Below are positions 18,621 to 26,778 of a stretch of 64,000 nucleotides of DNA, in pieces; position 1 is the stretch's first letter; each line of letters opens with the position of its first letter. The notes under the pieces are model-generated. The model did no database searches. It had not been told where the DNA came from and saw only the letters and a program-made list of their open reading frames with translations. The stretch is from JABDIP01 sp965237625. Lineage in GTDB: Bacteria > Pseudomonadota > Alphaproteobacteria > DSM-16000 > Inquilinaceae. The translations under genes and the position numbers were made by a program. The stretch lies in NCBI GenBank assembly GCA_965237625.1, contig CBDEGD010000031.1, positions 59,894 through 123,893 on the forward strand, read 5' to 3'.

Positions 18621-19817
18621 CTAGGGCATTTCGTCCGTGCCGCGATCATCGGCACCGGTGCCGCGATCGACTCTGGACAGCGCCAGCTGCGTGGCCAGGG
18701 GGCCAGCCAATTCGAAGACGATCGTCGTGCCGATTGCCGCGACCAGGATCTCGTTGCGAAGGTCCGGAAACGCCGTTGCAGCGACCAGCGCCATGCCCAA
18801 CGACACGCCGGCCTGGGGCATCAAGGCAACGCCTATCCAGCGGCGGTAGTCGGGTCTGAGGCCCGTTGCGTAGCCACCGATCCAGCCGCCGGCGATCCGG
18901 CCAGCAATACGCAGCACGACATAGGCCGCGCCAATACCGCCAATCGCCGGCAGCGCCGCGATGTCCATCGACGCCCCGGCCAGCACGAAGAACAAGACCA
19001 TGAACGGCCATTCGATGTTTTCGATCTCGTGAAAGGCGTAGGCATGATGTTTGGCGAAATTCGCCACCAGCAGCCCGGCGATCATCGCGGCCAGCAAAAA
19101 CGATGCGTCGATTGCCAGAGCCAACCCGCCGCAGAGGAACACGACCCCCAAGGCCTCGACCTGAGAGGGCTCGCCCGGCCGCAGGCGACCGGTCAGATAG
19201 GCGGCCGGCAGCCCGACGATAACACCAACCAGCATCGCGCCGCCGATCTCGGTCAGTCCGGCCTGCAGGGCATGCGACGGGTCCCGGCCCAGCACCGTCT
19301 GACCCCAGGCCAATAGCAGGCTGAAGGCGATCAGACCCCAGGCATCATCGATGGCGACCACGCCCAGCAGCATCCGCGCGAACGGTCCTTTGGCGCCGCT
19401 GCGCCGGACCACATCCGATGTCGCGGCCGGCGCGGTCGCGGTCGAAATGCCGGCCAGCACGAGGCACAGCACCGGATCGACACCCATCAGCCAAAGCCCG
19501 CCGCCGACCAGCGCTCCGGTCACGATGACAGCGCCCAGGGACACGCCCAGAATATGGGTGCCGGCATCCTGCAGGACTTGTCGGTTCAGCCTGCCGCCGA
19601 GCAGAAACGCCACCATGACCAGAGCGATGACGGCGATCAGCGGATACCAGCCATTGACGGCCACCGGCAGGACATCCAGCCCGGACGGGCCGGCCGCCAT
19701 CCCCACAAGCACCAGAAGCGTCACCCGGGGCAGCCGCGTCCGCTCGCCGAGCACGTCCATCGCCAAGCCCGCGAGCATCAGCCCGCCTATGGTGATGAGA
19801 ACGATGTGATCCGGCAT
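18621..19817 (-). CDS. CPA-type cation:proton antiporter
   Basis: This is a 398-residue membrane protein of the monovalent cation:proton antiporter fold, with about twelve helices. It opens 'HIVLITIGGLMLAGLAMDVL' and contains 'GISTATAPAATSDVVRRSGA' and 'IDDAWGLIAFSLLLAWGQTV', where the D-D-A-W segment matches the ion-binding Asp region of CPA2 proteins. No RCK/TrkA regulatory domain follows, so it is shorter than KefB/C types. It likely moves Na+ or K+ against protons. The downstream universal stress protein gene on the same strand suggests a joint role in salt or pH stress. Confidence 0.85.
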   Translation of the reverse strand: MPDHIVLITIGGLMLAGLAMDVLGERTRLPRVTLLVLVGMAAGPSGLDVLPVAVNGWYPLIAVIALVMVAFLLGGRLNRQVLQDAGTHILGVSLGAVIVTGALVGGGLWLMGVDPVLCLVLAGISTATAPAATSDVVRRSGAKGPFARMLLGVVAIDDAWGLIAFSLLLAWGQTVLGRDPSHALQAGLTEIGGAMLVGVIVGLPAAYLTGRLRPGEPSQVEALGVVFLCGGLALAIDASFLLAAMIAGLLVANFAKHHAYAFHEIENIEWPFMVLFFVLAGASMDIAALPAIGGIGAAYVVLRIAGRIAGGWIGGYATGLRPDYRRWIGVALMPQAGVSLGMALVAATAFPDLRNEILVAAIGTTIVFELAGPLATQLALSRVDRGTGADDRGTDEMP

Positions 19818-19910
19818 TCAGCCACCCTTACAGACGCACAATCATCCGGTCCGCTTTCGGGGGCAGCGGCAGTCTATCGAATCGGTATCGAGACGCCGGC
19901 CACTATAAAT

Positions 19911-19939
19911 CGGAAAACTGCCCGGGGTCGACCGGGCAG
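19911..19939 (-). terminator. Intrinsic terminator after the AhpD-like gene
   Basis: An 8-bp stem (CTGCCCGG at 19918-19925 with CCGGGCAG at 19932-19939) is followed on the minus strand by TTTTCC. It lies 11 bases past the AhpD-like stop codon. Confidence 0.75.
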
Positions 19940-19949
19940 CGGTTCCCGA

Positions 19950-20519
19950 TCAGTGCTTTATGTGCAGGATCGGTTCGATTCCGGAGAAGACCGGCTCCAA
20001 CGATACGCCCAGGGCGTCGCCGAATTTACTCACCGCAATATAGACGGTGATGGTGAACACCGCCTCGACGATCTGCGGCTCGGAGAAATTCGTGTGCAGC
20101 CGCTCCCAAAGTTCGGACGGCACATGGTTGGCGTCAATCCCGATCTGCACGGTCAGATCCATCAGGGCCTTTTCGGCCTCGGTGAAATGAGGGCTGTCCT
20201 TGTATCGGTCGCCGCCGATATCGGCGATCTTCTCCTCGGAGATGCCGAGCCGCTTCGACAGGGTCTCGTGCTGGACCACGCAATACTGGCAGTCATTGCG
20301 GTGGGTCGCCTTCAGGATGATCAGCTCCTTGGTCACCCAGTCGATCTCGCCATCCTTCAGAATGGCCATGATCAGATCGGTGAACACGGTTCCCAGCTCG
20401 GGGGTGTGGCCGAACACCTTGAAGATGTTCAGCAGCATCTCGAAGCGGTCTTCCGCCTTGTCGTAAAAGGCTGTGGTCTCCCCATTGGCCTGCGCACGCT
20501 CGACATAGGATACGGTCAT
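19950..20519 (-). CDS. AhpD-like carboxymuconolactone decarboxylase family protein
   Basis: This is a 189-residue all-helical protein of the AhpD/CMD fold. The redox motif 'HRNDCQYCVVQHETLSKRLG' (C-x-x-C-x-x-x-H) near residue 80 is the AhpD-type active site, which passes thiol reducing power to peroxidases or acts alone on hydroperoxides. The start at 20519 has GGGAGGAAG just before it. A TetR gene lies upstream on the same strand, and a palindrome between the two recurs before the TetR gene itself, so this gene is probably derepressed by a stress signal sensed by TetR. Confidence 0.85.
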   Translation of the reverse strand: MTVSYVERAQANGETTAFYDKAEDRFEMLLNIFKVFGHTPELGTVFTDLIMAILKDGEIDWVTKELIILKATHRNDCQYCVVQHETLSKRLGISEEKIADIGGDRYKDSPHFTEAEKALMDLTVQIGIDANHVPSELWERLHTNFSEPQIVEAVFTITVYIAVSKFGDALGVSLEPVFSGIEPILHIKH

Positions 20520-20534
20520 GTCTTCCTCCCTTAT

Positions 20535-20551
20535 TTGAACAATCGTTCCAA
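20535..20551. promoter_or_regulatory. Likely TetR operator before the AhpD-like gene
   Basis: TTGAACAATCGTTCCAA is an imperfect palindrome 16 bases upstream of the AhpD-like start. A related sequence, TGGAACGATCGGTCAA, lies 34 bases before the TetR start. The pair suggests one repressor acting on both genes. Confidence 0.55.
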
Positions 20552-20565
20552 ACAACACAAAAAAA

Positions 20566-21147
20566 CTAGCTCACTAGGCGTTCCGCCTGATCTGCGATGG
20601 AGCGAAGCAGCGCTTCTTCCGGGCGGCTGCGGGACAGGACGCGCAAGCCCACGAATAGGCTAAGCAGGCTGCGCGCGGTCTCCGTCGGGTCGATCCGTGC
20701 CGGGATTTCGCCGCTCTGGTGGCCGGCGCGAATACGGTCTCGGAAGAAGCCTTCCATCTCCGACAGCGCGTTGGCGACGATGGCGCCGATCTCATCGTCA
20801 TGGGGCGAGAGTTCCAGGGCGGTATTGACCAGCAGACATCCGTCCCGCGACCCGCCCTTCAACACCGAGCCGATAACCTCGTCAAACGTCGCAACGATGG
20901 CGGATTTCGGAGTGTGGGTTGCGACCAGCCGGGCGACCCAGGCGGTGCGATGGAGAGTGTCATAGTGGCGCAGCGCCTGGATAAAGAGGGCGCGCTTGTC
21001 GCCGAAGGTGGCGTACAGGCTGCCACGGTTGATGCCCATAGAGGCGGTGAGGTCCTGAACCGAGGTCGCCTCATAGCCCCGGGCCCAGAACGCCTCCATG
21101 GCCTTGCCGAGCGCGGCATCGGTATTGAACTGCTTTTCCCAGGGCAT
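20566..21147 (-). CDS. TetR family transcriptional regulator
   Basis: This is a 193-residue repressor with an N-terminal helix-turn-helix ('ATSVQDLTASMGINRGSLYA', residues 26-46, followed by TFGDKRALF) and a C-terminal TetR_C-type domain ('GGSRDGCLLVNTALELSPHD'). The latter resembles the AcuR/YxaF-like group, whose members often respond to electrophiles or acrylate-like compounds. That likeness is weak evidence for the ligand. It is the first gene of a two-gene unit with the AhpD-like gene. Confidence 0.88.
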   Translation of the reverse strand: MPWEKQFNTDAALGKAMEAFWARGYEATSVQDLTASMGINRGSLYATFGDKRALFIQALRHYDTLHRTAWVARLVATHTPKSAIVATFDEVIGSVLKGGSRDGCLLVNTALELSPHDDEIGAIVANALSEMEGFFRDRIRAGHQSGEIPARIDPTETARSLLSLFVGLRVLSRSRPEEALLRSIADQAERLVS

Positions 21148-21179
21148 CGCTGCGTCTCCTAGGCGGCACGGTATGGAGT

Positions 21180-21197
21180 CTGGAACGATCGGTCAAG
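21180..21197. promoter_or_regulatory. Likely TetR autoregulatory operator
   Basis: CTGGAACGATCGGTCAAG matches the palindrome at 20535-20551 (read on the other strand, TTGGAACGATTGTTCAA) at most positions. It sits about 33 bases before the TetR start codon, where a repressor would block its own promoter. Confidence 0.5.
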
Positions 21198-21313
21198 AAA
21201 CGGCGATGGAACGTATCCAGCGGTCAACACTGCTTTCACCCTCGGCCATTGGCAGACTGAGGATGAGGATCCTTGTGGAGAGGAGAAAGTTCAACAAACA
21301 CCCTCATCCTGAG

Positions 21314-22888
21314 AGCCTGTGAATCTTTTTGCAACATAGGCGATTTTCTGTTGAGCGTGGTCCGGCAAGGTGATTCTGTGTGTACCAGTTGGCTGATCAT
21401 GGGGGCGGCGATGTCGGGTGATGGGTTGTTTGATGATTTGCCGGAGTCGGCAGCTCCGCGTGCCGCCGGGTATGGTGCGCCGCGTCTTCGGGAGCCGGTG
21501 CGCGATCAGATCGAGCTGCGGGTGGTGGACCTGGACGGCGTGATCGGCGCGGACCATCCGGCGCGGGTGATTTGGGCCTATGTGGAGCGGCTCGAGCTGA
21601 GCGCTCTGGAGGCGCCGATCAAGGCGCGCGAGCATCGGCAGGGCCAGGCGCCGGCGAGCCCACGGCTGCTGCTGGCGCTGTGGTTATATGCCACGAGCGA
21701 TGGGGTGGGCAGCGCGCGGGCGCTGGCGGGGCTGTGCCAGAGCCATGACGCCTATCGCTGGCTGTGCGGCGGGGTGAGCATGAACCATCATGGTCTGTCG
21801 GACTTTCGCACCGGCCACCCGGCGCTGCTCGAGCGGCTGTTGACGGAGCATGTGGCGACGCTGTCGGCGGCCGGGGTGATCTCCCTCGACGAGGTGGTGC
21901 AGGACGGGGTGGTGCAGGACGGGGTGCGGGTGCGCGCCGCCGCCGGATCGGCTTCGTTCCGCCGCGCCAAGACGCTGGGCCGGGAGCTGACCAAGGCCAA
22001 GCGGATGGTCGCGCGGTTGAAGCGGGAGACGCACGACGACCCAGACGCCAGCAACCGGCGCATCGCCGCGGCGCGTGCACGCGCCGCCAAGGAGCGCCAG
22101 GAGCGGGTCGCGGCGGCTCTGGAGAAGCTGGGCGAGATCGAGGCCGAGCGGGAGCGGCGGACCAAGACCAACAAGGCGGCTGTCGCCAAGCAGGGCAAAC
22201 CGCGCGCCTCCACCACCGACCCCGAGGCGCGGGTCATGAAGATGGCCGATGGCGGCTTCCGGCCGGCTTACAACTGCCAGGTCGCCAGCGTCGCCAACGG
22301 TCAGATCGCCCTTGCGGTCCGGGCGGAAACGGCCGGCTCGGACCGCGGCCTGCTGCGGGTGATGATCGAGCAGCTCGAGCAGCACTACCAGCGCCGGCCC
22401 AAGCGCCACCTGGTCGATGGCGGCTTCAACAAGAACGACGACACCGAATGGGCGGCGGGTGTCGGCGTGACGGTCTACGGCCCGCCGGGCAAGACCAAGC
22501 ACAACACCGACCCCTATGCGCCGCGCCGCGATGACGGCCCCGGGGTGGCGGCATGGCGCCGGCGCATGAAGAGCCCGCACGGCAAGGCCGTCTACAAACG
22601 CCGCGCGCCCGGCGAATGCATCAACGCCCGCTTTCGAAACTGGGGGCTCCAGCAATTCGCCGTGCGCGGCCGCGACAAGGCGACCACGATGCTGCATTGG
22701 TTCGCGCTCGCCAACAATATCCTCGCCGGACATCGGCTGCTGACCGCCCAGCCCGCCTGAACCGAAGTCAACCGGCAATGCCACCGCAACCACAACACCC
22801 GAAACCAGACCCAACCGAACATTCCCCACCACAAACTCAGCCGATGCCATTCCAACCGCCATCGCCAAACCGCAAAGATTCACAACCT
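21314..22888 (+). mobile_element. Complete IS1182-like insertion sequence
   Basis: The element is 1575 bp. Its ends are imperfect inverted repeats: AGCCTGTGAATCTTT at the left and, read inward from the right, AGGTTGTGAATCTTT (13 of 15 match). It is flanked by the direct repeat CTGAG (21309-21313 and 22889-22893), a target-site duplication. The target is an intergenic repeat of the kind seen intact at 37100-37207 (CCCTGAGCCTGTCGAAGGGC), now split in two. One transposase gene fills the element. Confidence 0.88.
21411..22760 (+). CDS. IS1182 family transposase
   Basis: This is a DDE transposase of 449 residues. Recognisable blocks are 'LLLALWLYATSDGVGSARAL', 'SMNHHGLSDFRTGHPALLE' (the helix-rich N-terminal domain), the first catalytic Asp in 'QDGVRVRAAAGSASFRRAKT', the second in 'HLVDGGFNKNDD', and the Glu in 'RRAPGECINARFRNWGLQQF' with the final A-V-R-G-R-D. 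Directly at the first Asp a 15-bp tandem duplication (21894-21923) inserts the extra residues VVQDG. The Met at 21411 is chosen over one at 21399 because of the upstream G-rich sequence; both are possible. Confidence 0.88.
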   Translation: MSGDGLFDDLPESAAPRAAGYGAPRLREPVRDQIELRVVDLDGVIGADHPARVIWAYVERLELSALEAPIKAREHRQGQAPASPRLLLALWLYATSDGVGSARALAGLCQSHDAYRWLCGGVSMNHHGLSDFRTGHPALLERLLTEHVATLSAAGVISLDEVVQDGVVQDGVRVRAAAGSASFRRAKTLGRELTKAKRMVARLKRETHDDPDASNRRIAAARARAAKERQERVAAALEKLGEIEAERERRTKTNKAAVAKQGKPRASTTDPEARVMKMADGGFRPAYNCQVASVANGQIALAVRAETAGSDRGLLRVMIEQLEQHYQRRPKRHLVDGGFNKNDDTEWAAGVGVTVYGPPGKTKHNTDPYAPRRDDGPGVAAWRRRMKSPHGKAVYKRRAPGECINARFRNWGLQQFAVRGRDKATTMLHWFALANNILAGHRLLTAQPA

Positions 22889-23052
22889 CTGAGCCTGTCG
22901 AAGGGCGAGGATGGCAACGTTTGTCGCCGACTATCAGGAACAGTCCGAAATCTGACACCGCCGCTCGCCACGATCTGCCCAGCAGTTTTCTTGGACGGCC
23001 AAATTCACAGCGGGCCTTGCCATCCTCGCCCTTCGACGAGCTCAGGGTGAGG
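22889..23052. repeat. PELVEG-type inverted repeat pair
   Basis: An arm at 22889-22919 (CTGAGCCTGTCGAAGGGCGA then GGATGGCAACG) faces an inverted arm at 23016-23052 (CATCCTCGCCCTTCGACGAG then CTCAGGGTGAGGG). The right arm runs into the 3' end of the histidine kinase gene and encodes its last residues. The left arm directly borders the IS element. Confidence 0.8.
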
Positions 23053-24474
23053 GCTCTGTGGGGTGGGGCGCGTGCTTGCTCCGGCTATAACGTCCAAGAC
23101 CAGGGGCAGCTCCACCTGGACGATCAGGCCACGCCCGCCGCTGCCGGACAAAAGACTGATCTTGCCGCCATGGCGCTCGGCGATCTCCTTGACGATCGCC
23201 AGCCCCAGGCCGCAGCCCTCCGACGGGCCGCCCGGCACCCGGTAGAACCGATCCAGGACCAGGAGCCGCTCGGACTCCGGAAGCCCCGGCCCGTCATCTT
23301 CGACCTCAATCCAGGCGACCCCCTTTCCATCAGGAGCCCTGATTCGCACGGTAACCTTGCTTCCGGAACCGCCATATAAAACAGCGTTTTCGATCAGGTT
23401 TTTAATGGTCTCTCTGAGAAGCGTTTCGTCTCCAAGCACCTTGACGGAAGTTGCCTCTCCCTCGAACCCAAGATCGACGGCACGCTCCAATGCCGCCGGC
23501 ACCCAATCCCGGGCGACATGCTCGGCGATGGCGGCCAAATCTACCGCATCTTGCCGATAGGGCGCCCCGCCGGGTTCGGCGCGGGCAAGGGTGAGCAGTT
23601 GATCCGCGAGCCGGCTGGTGCGGCGGGTGCTGTCATGCAGTCGCGTAAGGCTCTCGCGGACCCCGTCGGCTCCTGGCTCGCGCAACGCCAACTCCGTCTG
23701 GGTCTTCAGCGCCGAGAGCGGGGTGCGGAGTTGGTGAGATGCGTCGGCGATGAATCGGCGCATGCGGCCCATGCTTGTATCGAGCCGGCCCATCAGATCG
23801 TTGATCGCCGAGACCAGGGCCCGGACTTCGCGCGGCACGTCGCTTTCCAGCGGTGCCAGATCCCGCGGCGAGCGGGATTGCACCGCTTGTTGCAGACGTC
23901 GTAGCGGCGCCAGGCCGGCGGTCACGCCGATCCAGATGATGATCGCCGCGAGGATCACCAGCAGCGATAGCCTTATGCCGGCGCCCAGTACGATCTCCTG
24001 GGCCAGAAGGTCGCGCTCATTGCGGGTCTGGGCGACCTGGATTTCGACGCGGCCGCGCACGCCGGGCCCGGAGATCGGCTGGCTGAGGATCGCCACCCGG
24101 ACCTTCGAGCCGCGATAATCGGCATCGTAGAACACCGTATCTTCGGCGGCGTCGGGCGGCGGCCCCGGCAGGTCACGGTAGCCAGTCACGAATTCGTCCA
24201 CCGGGCCGGTCACCCGGTAGAACACCCGGTCCTGGGCGGCGGAGGAGAACATCTCCAGCGCCACATAGGGCAGGTCGACCTCGATGCGGCCGTTCTCGGC
24301 CACCACGCGCTCGGCGATGGCCAAGGCCGAGGCCATCAGCAGCCGGTCATAGGCCTTGTCCGCCTGCCGGATCGCGTTGACATAGGCATCCGCCAACAGC
24401 ACCACACAGACCAGCACCAGCGGGATCAGCAGCCAAGCGAGCAGGCGGCGCCTGAGGGACCAGCGGTGCGGCAC
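23005..24474 (-). CDS. tctE: TctE-like sensor histidine kinase
   Basis: This is a 489-residue membrane sensor. It has a helix at residues 10-28, a periplasmic domain of about 130 residues of the TctE N-terminal type, a second helix near 170-190, a HAMP-like linker, the H-box 'FIADASHQLRTPLSALKTQT', and ATP-binding boxes ('LIENAVLY', 'VEDDGPGLPESERLLVLDRF', 'GLGLAIVKEIAERHGG'). The partner regulator gene lies upstream and overlaps by one base; this gene starts at a GTG. Together they should sense a carboxylate and control the Tct transporter locus. The last residues, 'PHPELVEGRGWQGPL', are encoded by an intergenic repeat and are not part of the kinase fold. Confidence 0.88.
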   Translation of the reverse strand: MPHRWSLRRRLLAWLLIPLVLVCVVLLADAYVNAIRQADKAYDRLLMASALAIAERVVAENGRIEVDLPYVALEMFSSAAQDRVFYRVTGPVDEFVTGYRDLPGPPPDAAEDTVFYDADYRGSKVRVAILSQPISGPGVRGRVEIQVAQTRNERDLLAQEIVLGAGIRLSLLVILAAIIIWIGVTAGLAPLRRLQQAVQSRSPRDLAPLESDVPREVRALVSAINDLMGRLDTSMGRMRRFIADASHQLRTPLSALKTQTELALREPGADGVRESLTRLHDSTRRTSRLADQLLTLARAEPGGAPYRQDAVDLAAIAEHVARDWVPAALERAVDLGFEGEATSVKVLGDETLLRETIKNLIENAVLYGGSGSKVTVRIRAPDGKGVAWIEVEDDGPGLPESERLLVLDRFYRVPGGPSEGCGLGLAIVKEIAERHGGKISLLSGSGGRGLIVQVELPLVLDVIAGASTRPTPQSPHPELVEGRGWQGPL

Positions 24475-25139
24475 TATGGAGTCTCCAGCAGGTAACCCAG
24501 GCCGCGCACCGTCCGGATCACGATCCCGGCCGGCATCAGCTTGCGGCGCAGGCGGTGCACGTAGAGCTGGATCGCGGTCAGCCCGGCCTCGTCGTCATAG
24601 TCGAAGATGTGGTCGGCGATCTGCTGCTTGCTGACCACCTTGCCGGCCCGGGCCAGCAGGATTTCCAGCACCGACAGCTCGCGCCGGGGCAGGTCGAGGC
24701 CCCTGCCGTTCAGGGTGGCGATGCGGCCGACGCTGTCAAAGGTGAGGGGGCCAAGCACGATTTCCGGCGTCGCCACCCCGGCCCCGCGACGCAGCAGCGC
24801 CCGGACCCTGGCCTCAAGCTCCGGCAGATCGAAGGGCTTGGTCATATAGTCGTCGGCCCCCAGGTCGAGGCCGCGAATGCGATCGTCCAGATCACCGCGA
24901 GCGGTCAGGATCATCACCGGCGTGGCGGATTTACGCCCTCTGAGCGCCTTCAGCACATTCAACCCGTCCAGGCCGGGCAGGGTCAAATCCAGGATCACCA
25001 GATCGTACTCCTGCACGGTCAGCAGCCCGTCCGCATCGCCGCCATCCGCCGACCAATCGACCGCATAGCCGTCCAACCGCAGCGCCCGCTGCAGCCCGTC
25101 GGCCAGGGTTCGGTCGTCTTCGACAAGCAGAATGCGCAC
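24474..25139 (-). CDS. tctD: TctD-like OmpR-family response regulator
   Basis: This is a 221-residue regulator: receiver domain (residues 1-115, with the D-D pair in 'ILLVEDDRTL', phospho-acceptor in 'DLVILDLTLPGLDGL', Lys in 'DYMTKPFDLPEL') and a C-terminal winged helix ('LTAIQLYVHRLRRKL', 'VIRTVRGLGYLLETP'). A GTG start at 25139 is chosen because the receiver fold begins there and GGAGGAAG lies upstream. It is divergent from prpD, with 121 bases between, where its binding site would be expected. Confidence 0.9.
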   Translation of the reverse strand: MRILLVEDDRTLADGLQRALRLDGYAVDWSADGGDADGLLTVQEYDLVILDLTLPGLDGLNVLKALRGRKSATPVMILTARGDLDDRIRGLDLGADDYMTKPFDLPELEARVRALLRRGAGVATPEIVLGPLTFDSVGRIATLNGRGLDLPRRELSVLEILLARAGKVVSKQQIADHIFDYDDEAGLTAIQLYVHRLRRKLMPAGIVIRTVRGLGYLLETP

Positions 25140-25260
25140 CGTGCGGTCTTCCTCCCGCCGCCATCCTACGGCAATGCGGGTGTCGGCGTGAAATCTTGGC
25201 GAAAGCGCGGACATGCTATCTTCCGGCCTTCGGTAGCGGGGGCAGGGTTGGCGGAACGCG

Positions 25261-26778
25261 ATGCAGCTACACAATGTGCGTACCCACCGGGAAGCTGACC
25301 GGCTTCCCCGCGAACGGCAGTTTGCCTGGCGGATTGCCGAGGTTGCCGCCGACGCGGTGCCCCTTGAGCCGGAGGTGGCCGGGGCCATCGGCGACCGGAT
25401 CATCGACAATGCGGCGGTGGCGCTGGCGGCGATCAATCGCGGTCCGGTGGCGACCGCGCGGGCCCAGGCCATGGCGCATCCCAAGCCCGATGGCGCCGGC
25501 CTGTTTGGCCTGCCGCCGGATCGGCGCTTCAGTGCCGAATGGGCCGCGTGGGCCAATGGCACGGCGGTCCGCGAATTGGACTTTCATGATACTTTCCTGG
25601 CCGCCGACTATGCCCATCCCGGCGACAGCATCCCGCCATTGCTGGCCGTCGCCCAGCAAATGGGAATGGACGGTGCGGCACTGCTGCGTGGCATCGCCGC
25701 CGCCTATGAGATCCATGTGAATCTGGTGAAGAGCATCTGCCTGCATCGGCACAAGATCGACCATGTGGCCCATCTCGGCCCGGCCCAGGCGGCGGGGATC
25801 GGCGCCATGCTCGGCCTCGATGCGGAAATCATCTATCAGGCGGTCCAGCAGGCGCTGCATGTCACCACGGCGACCCGGCAGTCGCGCAAGGGCGCGCTGT
25901 CGAGCTGGAAGGCCTTCGCCCCGGCCCATGCCGGCAAGCTGGCCATCGAGGCGGTCGACCGCGCCATGCGGGGCGAGGGCGCTCCGTCGCCGATCTATGA
26001 GGGCGAAGACGGCGTCATCGCCTGGATGCTGGGCGGGCCCGAGGCGGAATATGCAGTGCCGCTGCCGGAGCCGGGCGAGCCGAAGCGGGCGATCCTGGAG
26101 ACCTATACCAAGGCCTATTCCGCCGAATACCAGAGCCAGGCGCCGATCGATCTGGCGATCCGACTGCGGGACCAGGTGATCGAGCGTACCGGCGGGGATT
26201 GGGGTCGGATCGCCGAGATCGTGCTGCACACCAGCCATCACACCCATAATGTGATCGGCACCGGCGCCAACGATCCGCAGAAACTCGACCCCATGGCCAG
26301 CCGCGAGACCCTGGATCATTCGATCATGTACATCCTGGCCGTCGCCCTGCAGGACGGGCGCTGGCACCATGTGGACTCCTATGCGCCGGAGCGCGCGGGG
26401 CGGCCGGACACGGTGCAGCTGTGGCACAGGGTGCGGACGGTGGAGGATGCGGATTGGACGGCCCGCTATCACGATGAGCATCCTGCCCGCAAGGCGTTCG
26501 GCTGCCGGCTTGAGATCGTGTTCGACGATGGCGAAAAGCTGGTCGACGAAATCGCTGTGGCCGACGCTCATCCCCTAGGACGCAGCCCATATATTCGGTC
26601 CGACTACATAAATAAATTCAATATGTTGGCAGAGAGTATTGTCGAAGAGGATGAGCGGGAGAGGTTTCTGGCCGCCGTAGACGGGCTGCCGGCGCTGCAG
26701 GATGGAGAAATGCATAGGCTCTCCGTATCCGTTCCGGTCGACAAGCTGGTCCACAATGTCCGCAAGGGGATCTTCTGA
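25261..26778 (+). CDS. prpD: 2-methylcitrate dehydratase (MmgE/PrpD family)
   Basis: This is a 505-residue cytoplasmic enzyme of the MmgE/PrpD family. PrpD dehydrates 2-methylcitrate in the methylcitrate cycle for propionyl-CoA breakdown. Recognisable blocks are 'EWAAWANGTAVRELDFHDTF' followed by 'YAHPGDSIPPLLAVAQQMG', 'HKIDHVAHLGPAQAAGIGAM', and 'DPQKLDPMASRETLDHSIMY', all typical of PrpD itself. Full length fits true PrpD better than short MmgE relatives. Its stop overlaps the prpB start by one base (TGATG), so the pair is an operon. No prpC is present in the window. Confidence 0.88.
   Translation: MQLHNVRTHREADRLPRERQFAWRIAEVAADAVPLEPEVAGAIGDRIIDNAAVALAAINRGPVATARAQAMAHPKPDGAGLFGLPPDRRFSAEWAAWANGTAVRELDFHDTFLAADYAHPGDSIPPLLAVAQQMGMDGAALLRGIAAAYEIHVNLVKSICLHRHKIDHVAHLGPAQAAGIGAMLGLDAEIIYQAVQQALHVTTATRQSRKGALSSWKAFAPAHAGKLAIEAVDRAMRGEGAPSPIYEGEDGVIAWMLGGPEAEYAVPLPEPGEPKRAILETYTKAYSAEYQSQAPIDLAIRLRDQVIERTGGDWGRIAEIVLHTSHHTHNVIGTGANDPQKLDPMASRETLDHSIMYILAVALQDGRWHHVDSYAPERAGRPDTVQLWHRVRTVEDADWTARYHDEHPARKAFGCRLEIVFDDGEKLVDEIAVADAHPLGRSPYIRSDYINKFNMLAESIVEEDERERFLAAVDGLPALQDGEMHRLSVSVPVDKLVHNVRKGIF

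Noticed and set aside
21684..22958. Long minus-strand open frame opposite the transposase
   Set aside because: It is the antisense of a GC-rich gene. The plus strand encodes a clear IS1182 transposase between the inverted repeats.
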